A stretch of DNA of 40,458 nucleotides from Candidatus Omnitrophota bacterium (GTDB taxonomy: Bacteria > Omnitrophota > Gorgyraeia > Gygaellales > Profunditerraquicolaceae): the NCBI GenBank assembly GCA_028718225.1, contig JAQUMI010000008.1, positions 1 through 40,458 on the forward strand, given 5' to 3'. The number at the start of each line of letters is the position of its first letter. The first letter of the stretch is position 1. The position numbers and the translations under genes were made by a program. The notes beneath the pieces were generated by a model. The model worked only from the letters and a program-made list of their open reading frames with translations, made no database searches and had not been told where the DNA came from. Of this stretch, positions 1 through 12,200 are shown one piece after another.

Positions 1-279
1 CCCTATTCCCTGGCTGCCGAATGTTTTGTTAAATTAACCCATCTTCAGTTGTTTGATGAAGCAAATAAACGCACCGCCTGCCTTTTATTGAACTTTGTCC
101 TTTTAAAATTAGCAGCCCATTATTGTATCTTAAGCAAGGATAATGCCCATAGATATTTCAAGATAAGCAATGATATTGATTTTCGCCTGGGGAGTATTCC
201 GATCTTTCCGCTGAATAACATCTGGGAAAAGAGGTTAACCCAGCAATTCGCCAAATTTTTAAGCCAGAACTCTTTAAAA
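1..279 (+). other. Segment A: C-terminal part of a Fic/Doc-like domain
   Basis: The frame from base 46 reads QLFDEANKRTA, which matches the Fic/Doc active-site motif HxFx(D/E)(A/G)NKRTA in every position except the catalytic histidine, which is glutamine here. A His does lie two residues further upstream and would need a shifted alignment. The hydrophobic helix that follows the motif in Doc proteins is present. The N-terminal part lies outside the window. Doc/Fic proteins modify targets with AMP or phosphate; the substitution suggests reduced or lost activity. Confidence 0.6.
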
Positions 280-3200
280 TCTTCCTCTAGCCCGGTAGAT
301 CCTGACGGAATATCAGCGAAGATTAGGAAAGAGTACGGTCCGGAGTTGTTGAAAATAACAAGATTATTGGAAAGAGGGGAATTTGAATCGCTGCTAAAGG
401 GTTTTGAAGCGCTTATCAGAAAGGCTTTCCCCGAGGCCAAGCCGTATTTTCTCGCTGAAAAAGGAGCAGTGCTTTCCCGGTTAGGAAGATATTCTGAGGC
501 CATTGACTTATACCGGCAAGCTTACGAAATAGCAAGAGCGGCAGGAATAAGCGATGAAGGTTTTTCTCTTGAGGTTAAAACAAGTGTTGAAATGAACCAG
601 GTCCTTAGTATCTACCAGCATTATAAGATGGAAAGAGAGCCTTTGGTTAAAGTTATTGAGAAGATCGAGCAATCCGTCCAGTCCTATCCGGAAGATATCG
701 ATGTATTGAGAATGGCTGCTTCTATATTGGCTAAGGAGCGGGTTTTTGGCCGGGCAGTTACGATTGCGCAGGCCGGGCTTAAGCTTAACGGGAATGCTTC
801 CGATAAAGCCGAGCTATGTCTGATTATCGGCAGTGTTCACGGCGCAGGTAAGAAGCTAGAGGAAGCAAAAGAGGCCTTTGTGGCTGGTTTGGAATTTTAT
901 CAGGAGAGCTTAAGGGATAAGCATTTTAGGTTCGCCGCAAAGGAAACCGCGGAGAAATTATATACAAATCTAGGAGAGATCTATCAGGAACAGGATAAGC
1001 CTGAAGAGGCTATAGCAGCATGGGAAAAAGCTGTCAGGTTATCAGGGGGGAATAATAGATTAACAGAAAAGATTGCTTTAGCCTGCATAAATTTTGCGCA
1101 TTACCAGAAAGCCCGGGAATATATACAGAATATCTTTAGTAATCATTTTGACGAAGTTCAGGAGTTATTAAGCCAGGTCGATACAGAAGAAGGTTACCGG
1201 TTGATTTTCCAGGAAGGCTTTTCAGGCGCAGAAGAAAATAAACGTAAGAGGTTCGCCGAGAAAATCCTCCAGGCAGAACTGAAGGAACAAGGGAAGGCCG
1301 TTATTGCCCTAAGAGAGATTATAGAAGAAGGCTTGGTTTCGGCGGCAAAGAAAATGAAAGGGAAGCTTAAGCCCCGGCATACCCGCATGCTTGAAGAAGC
1401 AGTGCCGGTTTTGATGGTTTTAGAAGGCCAGTTTTGCGTTAACCCTTATCAGGTCCCCCCGGAGATTAAACGCCGGATCCCCGAGCTCATGGAGTTAGAG
1501 GAAAGAAGCGGAAAAATTTTGCAGTGGTTCAGGAAAGCTTATGCTGATTTTTTAAGCGCTCCGGATGAACAGGCGCAATTTGAGTTTTGTATTAAAAAGT
1601 CCTTGGCTAACCGTAATAATATAATCATCCTGCTTAATTCAATTGATACGCTGGTGGATATAATAGATAGAGAAGTTTGCGTTGTTACAGATGAGCCGTA
1701 CATTGAAAAAATAGATTTTGTTTATTCCAAAGGGGATCCGGACTGCTTGGCCAGGGTTTATGAAGATGCCCAGGCAGGGCGGTATTTTCTTTCTTATGAA
1801 TTTAATCTTGCCTGTGAGCCCGGCTTCCTTGATGAAGAAGAGACAAAGAGAGCCGGTGAATACTTGTCGCAGCGCAAAAGAGCATACCAGGAGGTATTTA
1901 GATATAACCAGGTATTTAATAAAAAGCTGATTGCGGCATTGGCGGATAAGCGTTCTGCCAGAGGCCCTATAGCGGATATAAAGAAAAAGATAGGTTTTCT
2001 GCAGTCAGAAGTTGCAGGGATCACCGTTGGCCCAACAGGGAAATTGGAATTAAAGCCTAAAGAAGACTTATTTTCGGCTTTAAATGAGATGGCTGCTACA
2101 GCCGCAAAATTAAATAGCTCCAGCCCTCTCTTGCCTTTGGAGATTACAGAGGTTGAAGGATTAAAAACCCGGATTGAAGAAGCCGCTGCCAAATTGGACA
2201 AGGCAGGATTTTTTACTGTTCTTGAAAAGGAATTTTTCCATATTTTTAAAATAAGGGGTAATTGGGTCATTTGTGTCCCGGCAAGCTACATTCTAGTAAA
2301 TTTGCTGAAGAAAATATTAGACTTGTCATTTGAGAGGAATGGCGGTTTTAGCATCGGGATGATTTTCGGGGGCGTGGCTGTTAACGGAGAAAAATACGAA
2401 ATAGTTGACCACACCTGGCTAACGGTTTACTCCGGAAACAAAAGGATAATAAGCATAGACCCCACCTATGGGCAGTTTGACGGGGAATTCATCGGCAAAT
2501 TCTTAATTGTTGATTTTGAAGAGTCAAAAAATGCGGGATACCTGGAATGGGATGAATTTTTAGAAACCGAATTTGAAAAATACAGAAAGAGAAATTTCGG
2601 TCAGACCCCCGAAGAGATAATTTATAATTTAAGGAAGAGTTTCCGGGAAATGGCGGAAATCGAGCCGTTGAAGTTTTTATTCCCTCCTAGGCTGCTTCTG
2701 CTTTACGACGAAGGGTCTAAGACAAGAAGGGCAGAAGAAAATCCAGGCGTTATTCTGCCTATATTCAGGGAGAACCCGTTATTTGAAAACATCGATTTTG
2801 ATGCTATCGTAGAACGCCTGTATAGTTACTATTGTTCCAGTTCTCCGCTGGAATATGACTATATATATAGGATGCTGGCTCGGGGTGGCTTTAGCAGCAG
2901 CCCGGTTGAAATTAGTCCAATGCTTAAGCCTTTAAATATTACGTTAGATGACTACAGCATTTATTCTAAATTCGCTGATAATAAGTTGCAGGAAGGCGGC
3001 AAAAAAATAAAGGAGGGTAAGCCTAAAGAGGCATTAAGTTTTTATTTAACAGCCTTAGAGCACCCCTTATTCGGGTATAAGGCAATGCTTGGAAAATTTC
3101 CGCTTCGGCATAAGCTCTATCCTGAATTCGAACAGCAAATTTTAGCGCTGGAAAGCTGCTGCCAAGAAATTATTTCCAGTTACGGGCCAGAGCTAAATAG

Positions 3201-6200
3201 GCAGACCCCGGCAATGTCTTTTACTTATCAGGGGAGATTAAAGGCACTCCATAGCGAACTCAGCAAATTTTTAAAAAAAGACGGCCGGGACATGGATTTG
3301 CCTTTGATAGTGGTGGATGTTGGTATTGGCTCAGACGGCGCTCCTACTACTTTTGACTTAGCCGAAAGTTTATCCGAAGCAGGTTTTAAAAACTTAAGAA
3401 TTTATGGGATTGATAATAATACAGCCTTTTTAAAAAAAGCTGAAGATGCATTAGCCCGCAATGCACTGGCAAGTAAGCCTAACCTTAAGATTAAGTTCCG
3501 GTACGCCCAAGATTTTGATTTTTCCGGCCTAAAAGAGCTGTATGACAGAGAGGCTAATACCGGTAAGGTGGATATGGTTATTGCAGCCAATGTCTTAATG
3601 TATTACGATTCCTATAGCAGAAAAGTAGCTATAGAAAGGATGCTAAAGGTATTGAACGAAAAAGGCATCCTTTCCTTGTCCACCGGCCCCAATGTTGTAT
3701 ACCATGAATATATAGACTTTTCCATCTGTGCCAAGGATGGCATGTATATAGAAGGTTATGAGCAAAGGAGATTATTTGAAGGTTATGGGCGTAAGAGATT
3801 ATTTGCTGATAACAAGCCCTCTTTGTCATTAGAGAAGATTTTGAAAAAGGTCCCTCTTGATTCAGGAAATGGCCTGCTTATAGGCGCGATGAGAAACCCC
3901 AAGGGTACCTTTGTCATAAGGGAAAGAGTTTATGACCAAGAAGATTTTTTACATCTTATTTTAAAGGTTGATACTGATAATTTCAGTGAAGAATTAGCGG
4001 GGTGGAATAATTTTTCGTTAAAAGGGGATAAACTTATTGTTGGATCAAATCGTGATAAAGACGAGATTGAAGTAAAAAAGTTACGCTCTGGAGGGTTAGG
4101 TTCTTTTCTTATCTATTGCATGCTGTGTAAGGCTATAGAAAATTCAGCCAAAGAATATTTTATCTTTTCTCCCCGAACGCCTCTATTTAGCCATTTCGGC
4201 ATCAACCAGGAAAAAGTAGGCAGGAAAACCGGGTATTATATTTATACGGATAGCCTTAAGCCGGAGCAAATCGAACAGGCGCTTATTACTACCAGATCCG
4301 GCGAGAGAAAATTGAATTTTGAATTTATTTATAAAGAAAGAAAAAGCTCTTCGCCTGTAGTGGGCCCGCATCGGGGGCAGGCGGTACCTTTGTCAAAGGA
4401 TACCATCCAATGCAGCACGGAGCTTATTCTGGAAGAGTTAAGGCTTGTACCTTTGCAGTCCGCAGAAGAAAGGCAGATCTATCGCTATAATGGCGATTTT
4501 TTTACCCGGAGGGCCTGGGGAGTTATCGATAACGGCAAATCAAGGGCACTCTTTATCCGTATAGGGTATTTATTTTTCCTGGATTCTACAGCCTACTCCC
4601 GGTTAAGCCCGGCTTTAAAGGAAATTTTGGGACCCAACGTTATTTTATTGCGTAAGCTGTGGTTAAACGAAATAGCCAAATTCCCATTTTCCTGGTATAA
4701 CGCCCCCGTAATTATAAGCATGATGGAGAGAAGGATTACCGCGGATAAAACTATCTTGGATATAGGCGCCGGCTATGGGATTATTTCCTTAACAGCCTTA
4801 AAGCTTGGCTCCTCTTTTGTGCACTTGGTGGATTCTTATTGGCCGGCGTTACTTATTGCAAATATACAGTTAGAATTAAACGGCAAAGTAAGGGGCTTGG
4901 ATTTTCAGTTTCACTGCGGGGATATTACACAGAAGCCCTTTGTAAAAGAGCAGGTGGGAGTGATCAGGAATAATATCCGTGATAGCTCAGAAGAGATACT
5001 TGTTGTTTCAAATATCGGAGTATGGCCGGGAGTGTATACGGCGACAAATGCCCACAGTATCGGTTTAGTCAAGCATTTTCCTGAAATTACACATTTTACC
5101 GGAGCAGGATATACGTATACGCCCTCCCTGAATTTTAAACAGACAAGGCACGACTATGCTTTTATCCGGCGTTTGGGTTTTGAGGTTGAGCCTGAGCCGG
5201 TAAGGGTGGGCCGTACGGAATTAATCGCTAGCTGGAATGCGAAAAGAACCTCTTTGCCTCTAAATAAAATCAGGCCCGGGGCGGCTGCGCTTTCATCTAA
5301 AACCTCTGGTTCTCCGGTAGGTAAAATTGATATCTTTGATTTTGCCAAAATTGCTGGAGATATCATCGGCCGGCAGAGTATTCAAGGGGTGCTTATAGGA
5401 AATAGGTCATCCGGAAAAGTCTTGCTCATTTTAGGCCTTCCAGGTATCGGCAAATCCAGTATCGCTAGGCTATTAGTTTGTGATAAGGAGAGTAGTTACT
5501 TAGAGGAAAATAGCGGCCTTGATTGGGTTTTTCTGGGAGAAGAGATACTGATGCTGATTGTTATGAGCTTTCATGGAGATACTAAGCTGTTCTGTGAAGT
5601 TAGTGAATCCATTCGAGCAGGAGTTTTAGACGCATATCTTTCTTTCCGCTTAGGGAGGGATAATAGCAAGTATATTACGGATATTAAAAGTAAAAATGGA
5701 ATATATGCGCTTAGCGATATACTGGTCTTGGGGTATAACGAAGCAGGTATTTATAATCAAATAAAAATCCTGGAGAATAAGTTGGGCATTAGCTTCCCAG
5801 GCAAAGTCGAAATAAGATCACAAACTATTAAAGAGAGAAGTTTAGAAGAATATTTTAATATTGCTGACAGTATAAGGGCTTTGTCCGGTAATCCTGGCGG
5901 CAGTAAAATAAGCGGTTTAGTATACAGACCCCTTCCTTCCAGTTCGCCGGTGGAAAAAGGAGCCGGGGCAGCGCTAACTTATTCCAGAAAACTTAATTTT
6001 CCGATCACAGATTTTTCGAAAGCTGTTTTCCCGGGAATCAAGATATTTGATTTCGGCTGTGGCCACCCCATGTATCGTAACGTAAGCTGGGAGCAAAGCC
6101 TAAAAAAGCGCTATAAGGGGTTAGAGTATTATGGGGTAGATAATGATGGTTTATGTTTTGCCGAAATCATCGTTGATGCCGCAGGGGCTCTTCTGAACAG

Positions 6201-9200
6201 GTTGTACCGGGCAAGGAGAGATTTAGTTAGAAATATAACCGAGTATAGACGCCAGTCATATCTTGCTAATCTTCCGAAAAGATGGGGCAAGGCGGATATT
6301 GTTACATTACACTCCCCGTATGTTAAGGAAGATTACCTTATGCAGGTTGAGAACGGTACTGTTGTAAAAGCGGTCTATGATAATTTGAAGCCGGGAGGAG
6401 TGGCGCTTATTTTAACAGAGTGGCATATCTATGGGTTAAATGGGGATTTAAACATTACTCCGAAAAGAGTAGTGCGTAAGGCTTTCATGAAGAGCCTAAG
6501 AAATATTTTTGGGCGTGAGAATGTCAGAGAAACGCCGATCCCATCGGGGTATTTCCAAGAAGCATTAGTTTCATACAAGCTTTATAAAGGAAGGAATTCA
6601 AATAATGCTGATTTCGGCATAAGTTTTTTGCAGGCGCAAAAAATACAGCGTCCGGAGGCTAAGAATATATCGGCGGATAGAAATTGTGCTAGCTCTCCGA
6701 TAGCTGTTTCGCCGTGGCCGGCTAACCTAGTGCCTAAGTTGCGCCGGGTAGCGTCCGAATATTTCCCTTATGTTTTTAATAATTCTACGCTGGCAGAGGC
6801 CAAGGATGTTTTTAATCAACGAAGCAATAATTTTTTAAAGGAATTGCTCTCTCTGGTTGGCGGCAGGCCTCTGTCGAATTTAAGTTGGGATTATGAATAT
6901 CCTGTGAGAAGTATAAGATGGCTTGAACTAGCCCTGAAGGATAAATTAAATAATGCTTTTGATGCCGCAATATCATTATGCGAACCGGATTGGGTTGAAA
7001 TAAAAGGCCTTAAAGTCCCCGCAAGCTACCGCGGCAGAGTTAGCTTGAAGGTATTCTTTGATGGCAGGGACTTACATATTATTGTTACTGATAATGGCCC
7101 GGGATACGGGAATGCAGCGGATACTAATTGGAAACGTAACAGAGATATTTATTTCGGAAAGAGGGGCGGAGGTATCGCTTCTATCCGGGATATAGCTAGA
7201 GGTATTATTGTGCCGCATGCCGAAATCAAGAGGGGTGTTATTAGGTCAATAAAATTTAACTTATCCGTAGTGAGCGAATTAAAAAATAGGCTTATCCAGT
7301 CCGTATATATGGAAGACAGGAAAGAAGGGGATAATTTAAAATTTAATCTTCAAGAAACCAGGGAAATCTCAGAAGCCTCTAGCGGCAGCGAAAAATTCAA
7401 ATTTATCAGTAAAGAATTAGAATTCAGTTCGAATGACGCCAGGCAGGTTACGGTAACCGAGTTGATTATCCCCCGGGAATTTTTACAGCCTGTGAGAATG
7501 GCAAAAGAATTAACCGTTAAATATGGGATTATGCCGAAGGGGCCGGTATCTTCTTCGCCTGTAGAAATAGAACAGGCCTTAGCAGTTCTCTATGGAGAAG
7601 AGCGGCTGGAGTATTTCAGAAAAATTAAAAACGCGATTCTTCCTGGGGCAGCGGTGTTGTTCTATCCGGGGTTTGGTTCAGATGTCATATTGCCGCTGTA
7701 TCTTTTTAATCCTGCCGTAATCCTTGCGACAGACGAGCTTCCCTTCTCAGAGGAGGGGTCTAACGGCAGCCGATGGATAGAAGAATACGAGAGATATAAA
7801 GAGGAATATATGTACGATAAGCTTTTCTACGGGTTTTCCAAAACGGAATTACTGGAGGCAATCCGCTTTTTGGGCGCGCCGATTATATGGGAGCTGGAAT
7901 TATTAGGGGTAAAAAGGGAGGATATTAATATCGACGCATACAATAACAACATTGCGAGGGTATCCTTTATGTGGCACTCAAAGGATAAGGGGGATTCGTT
8001 ATATGAAATACGTTTCTTTGGCGGGATGGACCTGAATGATGTCGATAGATACCCTGATTTTTTAAAAGAGTCGATGGAAAAAGCGGACAGTTTTATGCAG
8101 AAAGCTCTCTGGTCGGTAAAGAATAAGTCGCCGGATATGCCGCTCCCAGCCGCTTTAAATTATATCGTTAGCAATTTAAACGGCCCTAAATCCACGGTTT
8201 TATCAGACAGGCGGTTAGGGCTGGACTTTGATTGTTGGGAAGAGGCCTACTATTCAGATGTTCAGTTTGGCCATTACAATGGAGTTGAGAAGGGAGGTTT
8301 CATTTACCGGCGTAAAACGCCGCTTATCCTTTCTGCTGAAAATATTGCCAGTTCGCCGATTATCCGGGATTCAAAAATAAGAGAAGCAATAAGGATCGGG
8401 CCCCTAAAAAGCTCTTCGCCATTAAAGGTATTATTTATAGATTATGAAGGTACATTAGTTTATGACCTTAAACCCAGAAGTGAGGCAGAGCGTCTTTATC
8501 GTTTCCAGCTGGAGTCCGGCGAGAGGATCTTCGTGCCTTTTGATGGCGCAGTCGCTTTTTTAAAAGAACTAAGGAAGCGAAAAATAGAAATAATATGCGT
8601 TTATGGCCTAACGGGAGCCGTTATCTATAAGGCGATAGAAGAAAATCTTTCCGGATTGCGTCCGGTTGACCACGTTAAGGGCGAGAGCAAGAAAAAGATA
8701 ATAGAGGTAGTTTTAAGCAGGAGAGGTATCCCTGCCAGGCAGGCAGCGTTTATTGATAACTTAGCTTCCGAAATCAAACAGGCAGTAGAAATTCCCGGGC
8801 TCACTGTTTTGGGTTTTTCGGCAGGCAACGAGAGTGCGGCAGGAGAATTAATCGCTGCCGGAGCCAGGGGGATTATAAGTGATTATTATGATAACGGCAG
8901 GGAAGCACTTAGGCTTTTGGGAATTATCTCTAAAGAGCCAGCATCTTCCCCTTTAGGCGGCTTTACAAATGATATAGTCCTCTTTCCGGAGAAGGGGAGT
9001 TCGCCCGTAAGAAATTATAATAAGGCATGGCAGCGCCCAATGGTGGGCAGGGGCGGTAGTATCGTAGAAGAGGCTTTTGCCTTACGCGTATCAGTTCAAG
9101 GCTATGCCCAGAAATTATTGAAGATCTTGAGTGATAATAATATACCTGTAAATGGAGCCCTCACCTACGCTATACCTAAAGTTGAAGAGGCTACAAAAGA

Positions 9201-12200
9201 TAAGCCGGCTAAGTGGTTCAAAATGGCAATGCAGCTGGGCATAGAGCTTATCCGGGATGAAGGGATACTCCCCTGTCCTGTTTTGGCTTTAGGCGTCCCG
9301 CCGGCGGTTAATTCTTCCGAAGGATGTATTAATGGATATGCAGATAACCTTAGACGCCTAAGGTCTTTGGTTATGGAAATAAATGAATCTACAAGAGAAG
9401 AGATGCTGAGAAAATTTGCTGCAACCTGGGAACGCCCCTCTGGCAAAGCAGCGGAACAGGTGTTAAGGAAAGAAGTTTATCGGAGGATCACTAGGGTATT
9501 ATCATCCTCCAGCTCTCCGGTAGAAGCGTATTTAGCGAAGCAGTTAAGCGGTTATGGCTATAACGATACTCTGCGCCGCAAGGGCTATGTTGATTGCCAT
9601 GAACAGAAGATAAGGGTTAATTTCTACGGAGAAAGCTACTCCAGAAAGGCCGAGACTTATTTTTATCGTTCCGGGAGGATAATCGTTATAGATAATCATT
9701 ATCTCCATTTATTCAATTTAGCGAGATTTACTGAAGATGGGGTGGTAGCGATAGGCGTAGATATATTGGATATGCTTCGGGAGGGTTACGCTTACGACTC
9801 TAGATCCTTTCAGCAATGGACCGTCGGATGCCTGTTGGCGATGCAGGAGCTTGAGTTTAAAGATAAAATAGTAGTGGATGCCGGCAGCGGCGACGGAGTA
9901 ATAACGTTTGCCGCCCTAGCTTTAGGCGCAAAAAAAATATACGCCCTGGATATGTATGAAGGCTCCCGGAAGGTCATTTTAAAGTCGCTCGGGATAAACG
10001 GTTTTCCGCAGGAGAAAATAAACTTCCAGTATCTCGGATATTTATTTTCTGAATTGAAGAGAAAGGCGCCTTTTGACAAAAAGGCAGATATCTTAGTAGC
10101 TAATTTGACGCAGTTCGGCATTCCCGGGTTAGCCGGGGATTATGATAACTGCCTGAAGAACGACGATTTGGCTGACCTGACCGACTTTTTTAGACCAAAG
10201 ACGGTTATTATTTCCGGCAATGGGAATATCGGGTATCTGAAGCAGCACTTAGCCAGAAAAAAGTTCGCTTACAGGGTTGAGAGAGAATTATATTTTGAAA
10301 ATGAATTTATAGGGGGGGTTTTAAGAGAAGCATCCAGTTCTCCGGCAGTGGGGCTTATGGATACTGCAGCCGGAAGATTAAGAATTCTGGATAATTATCT
10401 ATTCGAACGTTTGATTCGGGAGCCGGGCTTGGATTATAAAAAAGAACTCCTTATCGCAGATGTGGGATGCGGCAAAGGCGCAGTGACCAGCATTGAATTA
10501 AGTGATTACGCCAAGAGAGCCGGTAATTCCCCAAAAGTAACAGTAATCGCCTTGGATAGCAGCCAAGAGGCTTTCGAGAACATCAATATGCTTGATTCCG
10601 AAGGAGTAATTTTTCAAGAAGCAGATTTTCGCTCAAAATATTATTCCGGATTAAGGGTGGACATAGTAAGGTGTATTAATGTCATCCGTTGGCTTAATCC
10701 GTGCGATTTCATTGAAAATATCGCTGCTTTAGCCGGGCCTTTAACCGAAGGCGGAATTTTGATAGTCGGAAATAATGATATAGATGACTACAGGATACTT
10801 ATGGCATTTGTTTATCAGAAAAAAAACAGCGGTCTCTTAAAGAGGCAGATCTTGTTTGGTTTTGTTGGTGAGCGTCTGGATGAAAGATTTCTGGAGGTAA
10901 TTAAGGGTTTCCCGCAAGGAGATAAAGATATCCTCTCTTTCCGCAAGGATATCCCGGAAGCCCGAAGCGATTTCAAGAACGGATATGTTTTTAGCTTTGA
11001 AAGAGGGCTAGGGCAGCTGGGCTATGGAATTGTAAATAAAGACGGCTACAGGCTAACGGTTAAAAATTTTAACCCGCCTAGAATCGGAGCAATTCCGGTC
11101 CTGAATACCTCCAGCTCTCCGGCCAGGAAAGCTACTACTGTCAATCAATTATTTAATCAGCGCCAGATGGTTGCCTTAGAGCTTTTGTGCCAAAATGAGC
11201 CTTATAAAGAAATAGGCAGGGTTTTAAATTTAAGCCACCAGGGAACGGTAAAGAAAATCGTTCATTCAGTCCTTGATGCCTTTGGGCTGGAGCATAATAC
11301 CAAGAAAGCTTGGCCTCAACTGGTAGAGAAGGCTAAGGAATTTTATCCCGGTATCCTGATTAATCCGTTGACTGATACGGAAAAAAATATTTTAACCCTG
11401 ATACAAGAAGGCAGGATAAAGTCTAGGGATATTGCCAGTAGCAGGCACGTGACAGTAGAAGCAAACAAGAGGCATATTCGCGGGATTAAAAATAAACTTG
11501 GTATTAAGGGAAAAGGATTTGGTCCGGCGGTAGCCGAGAAAATCCTGAAGCAGGCCTTAGAGATGAAATTACTTTCTCATATGCAGAATAAGGCGGTATT
11601 CCTTTCTGATGTGCAAATAAATGCATTATCGTTGAGAGCGGCAGGTCTTTCTTATGGAGAGATCAATACGCAGCTTGGGATAGCCAGAAGTGATGTTTTG
11701 TGTAGTCCTGCGTATATCAAGAAAAGGGCGAGGCAGCAACAGATTAAGATAACGCTGAAAAGCGGAAGCCATAATACGCCGTTCGCTACATCTTTGATTT
11801 TAATCAGGGCATTACAAGCTCAAGGCCAACTGCCCAAGGAGCTTGATCTGTCCAGTTTGCAATTAAGGGCAAAAAAGGAAAAATTTGGCTTCGCTAAACT
11901 TGAAATATTGAGGCTCTTAGCTTGCGGGAAGGATCTTAATGAGGTTATGGAGATACAAAAAAGGTCATCTTACGGTTCCCTTTGGGGCCTGCTTAAGAAA
12001 TCTTGCCAAGCCTTAGAGGTAGATATCGAGATTTCAGAGAAGGCCGATTTTCTGCCTCTTCTACAGGCTGCCAGGCGGGAGGGCTTAATAGAAGGATATC
12101 TGACTATGGATGAATTAATTGCTGAAATGGAAAAGAAAATCGAATGCTTAGTTTCCATAGGTATCTTAAAAACAAGAGGCCAAGTATTAGCAGGGTTGGA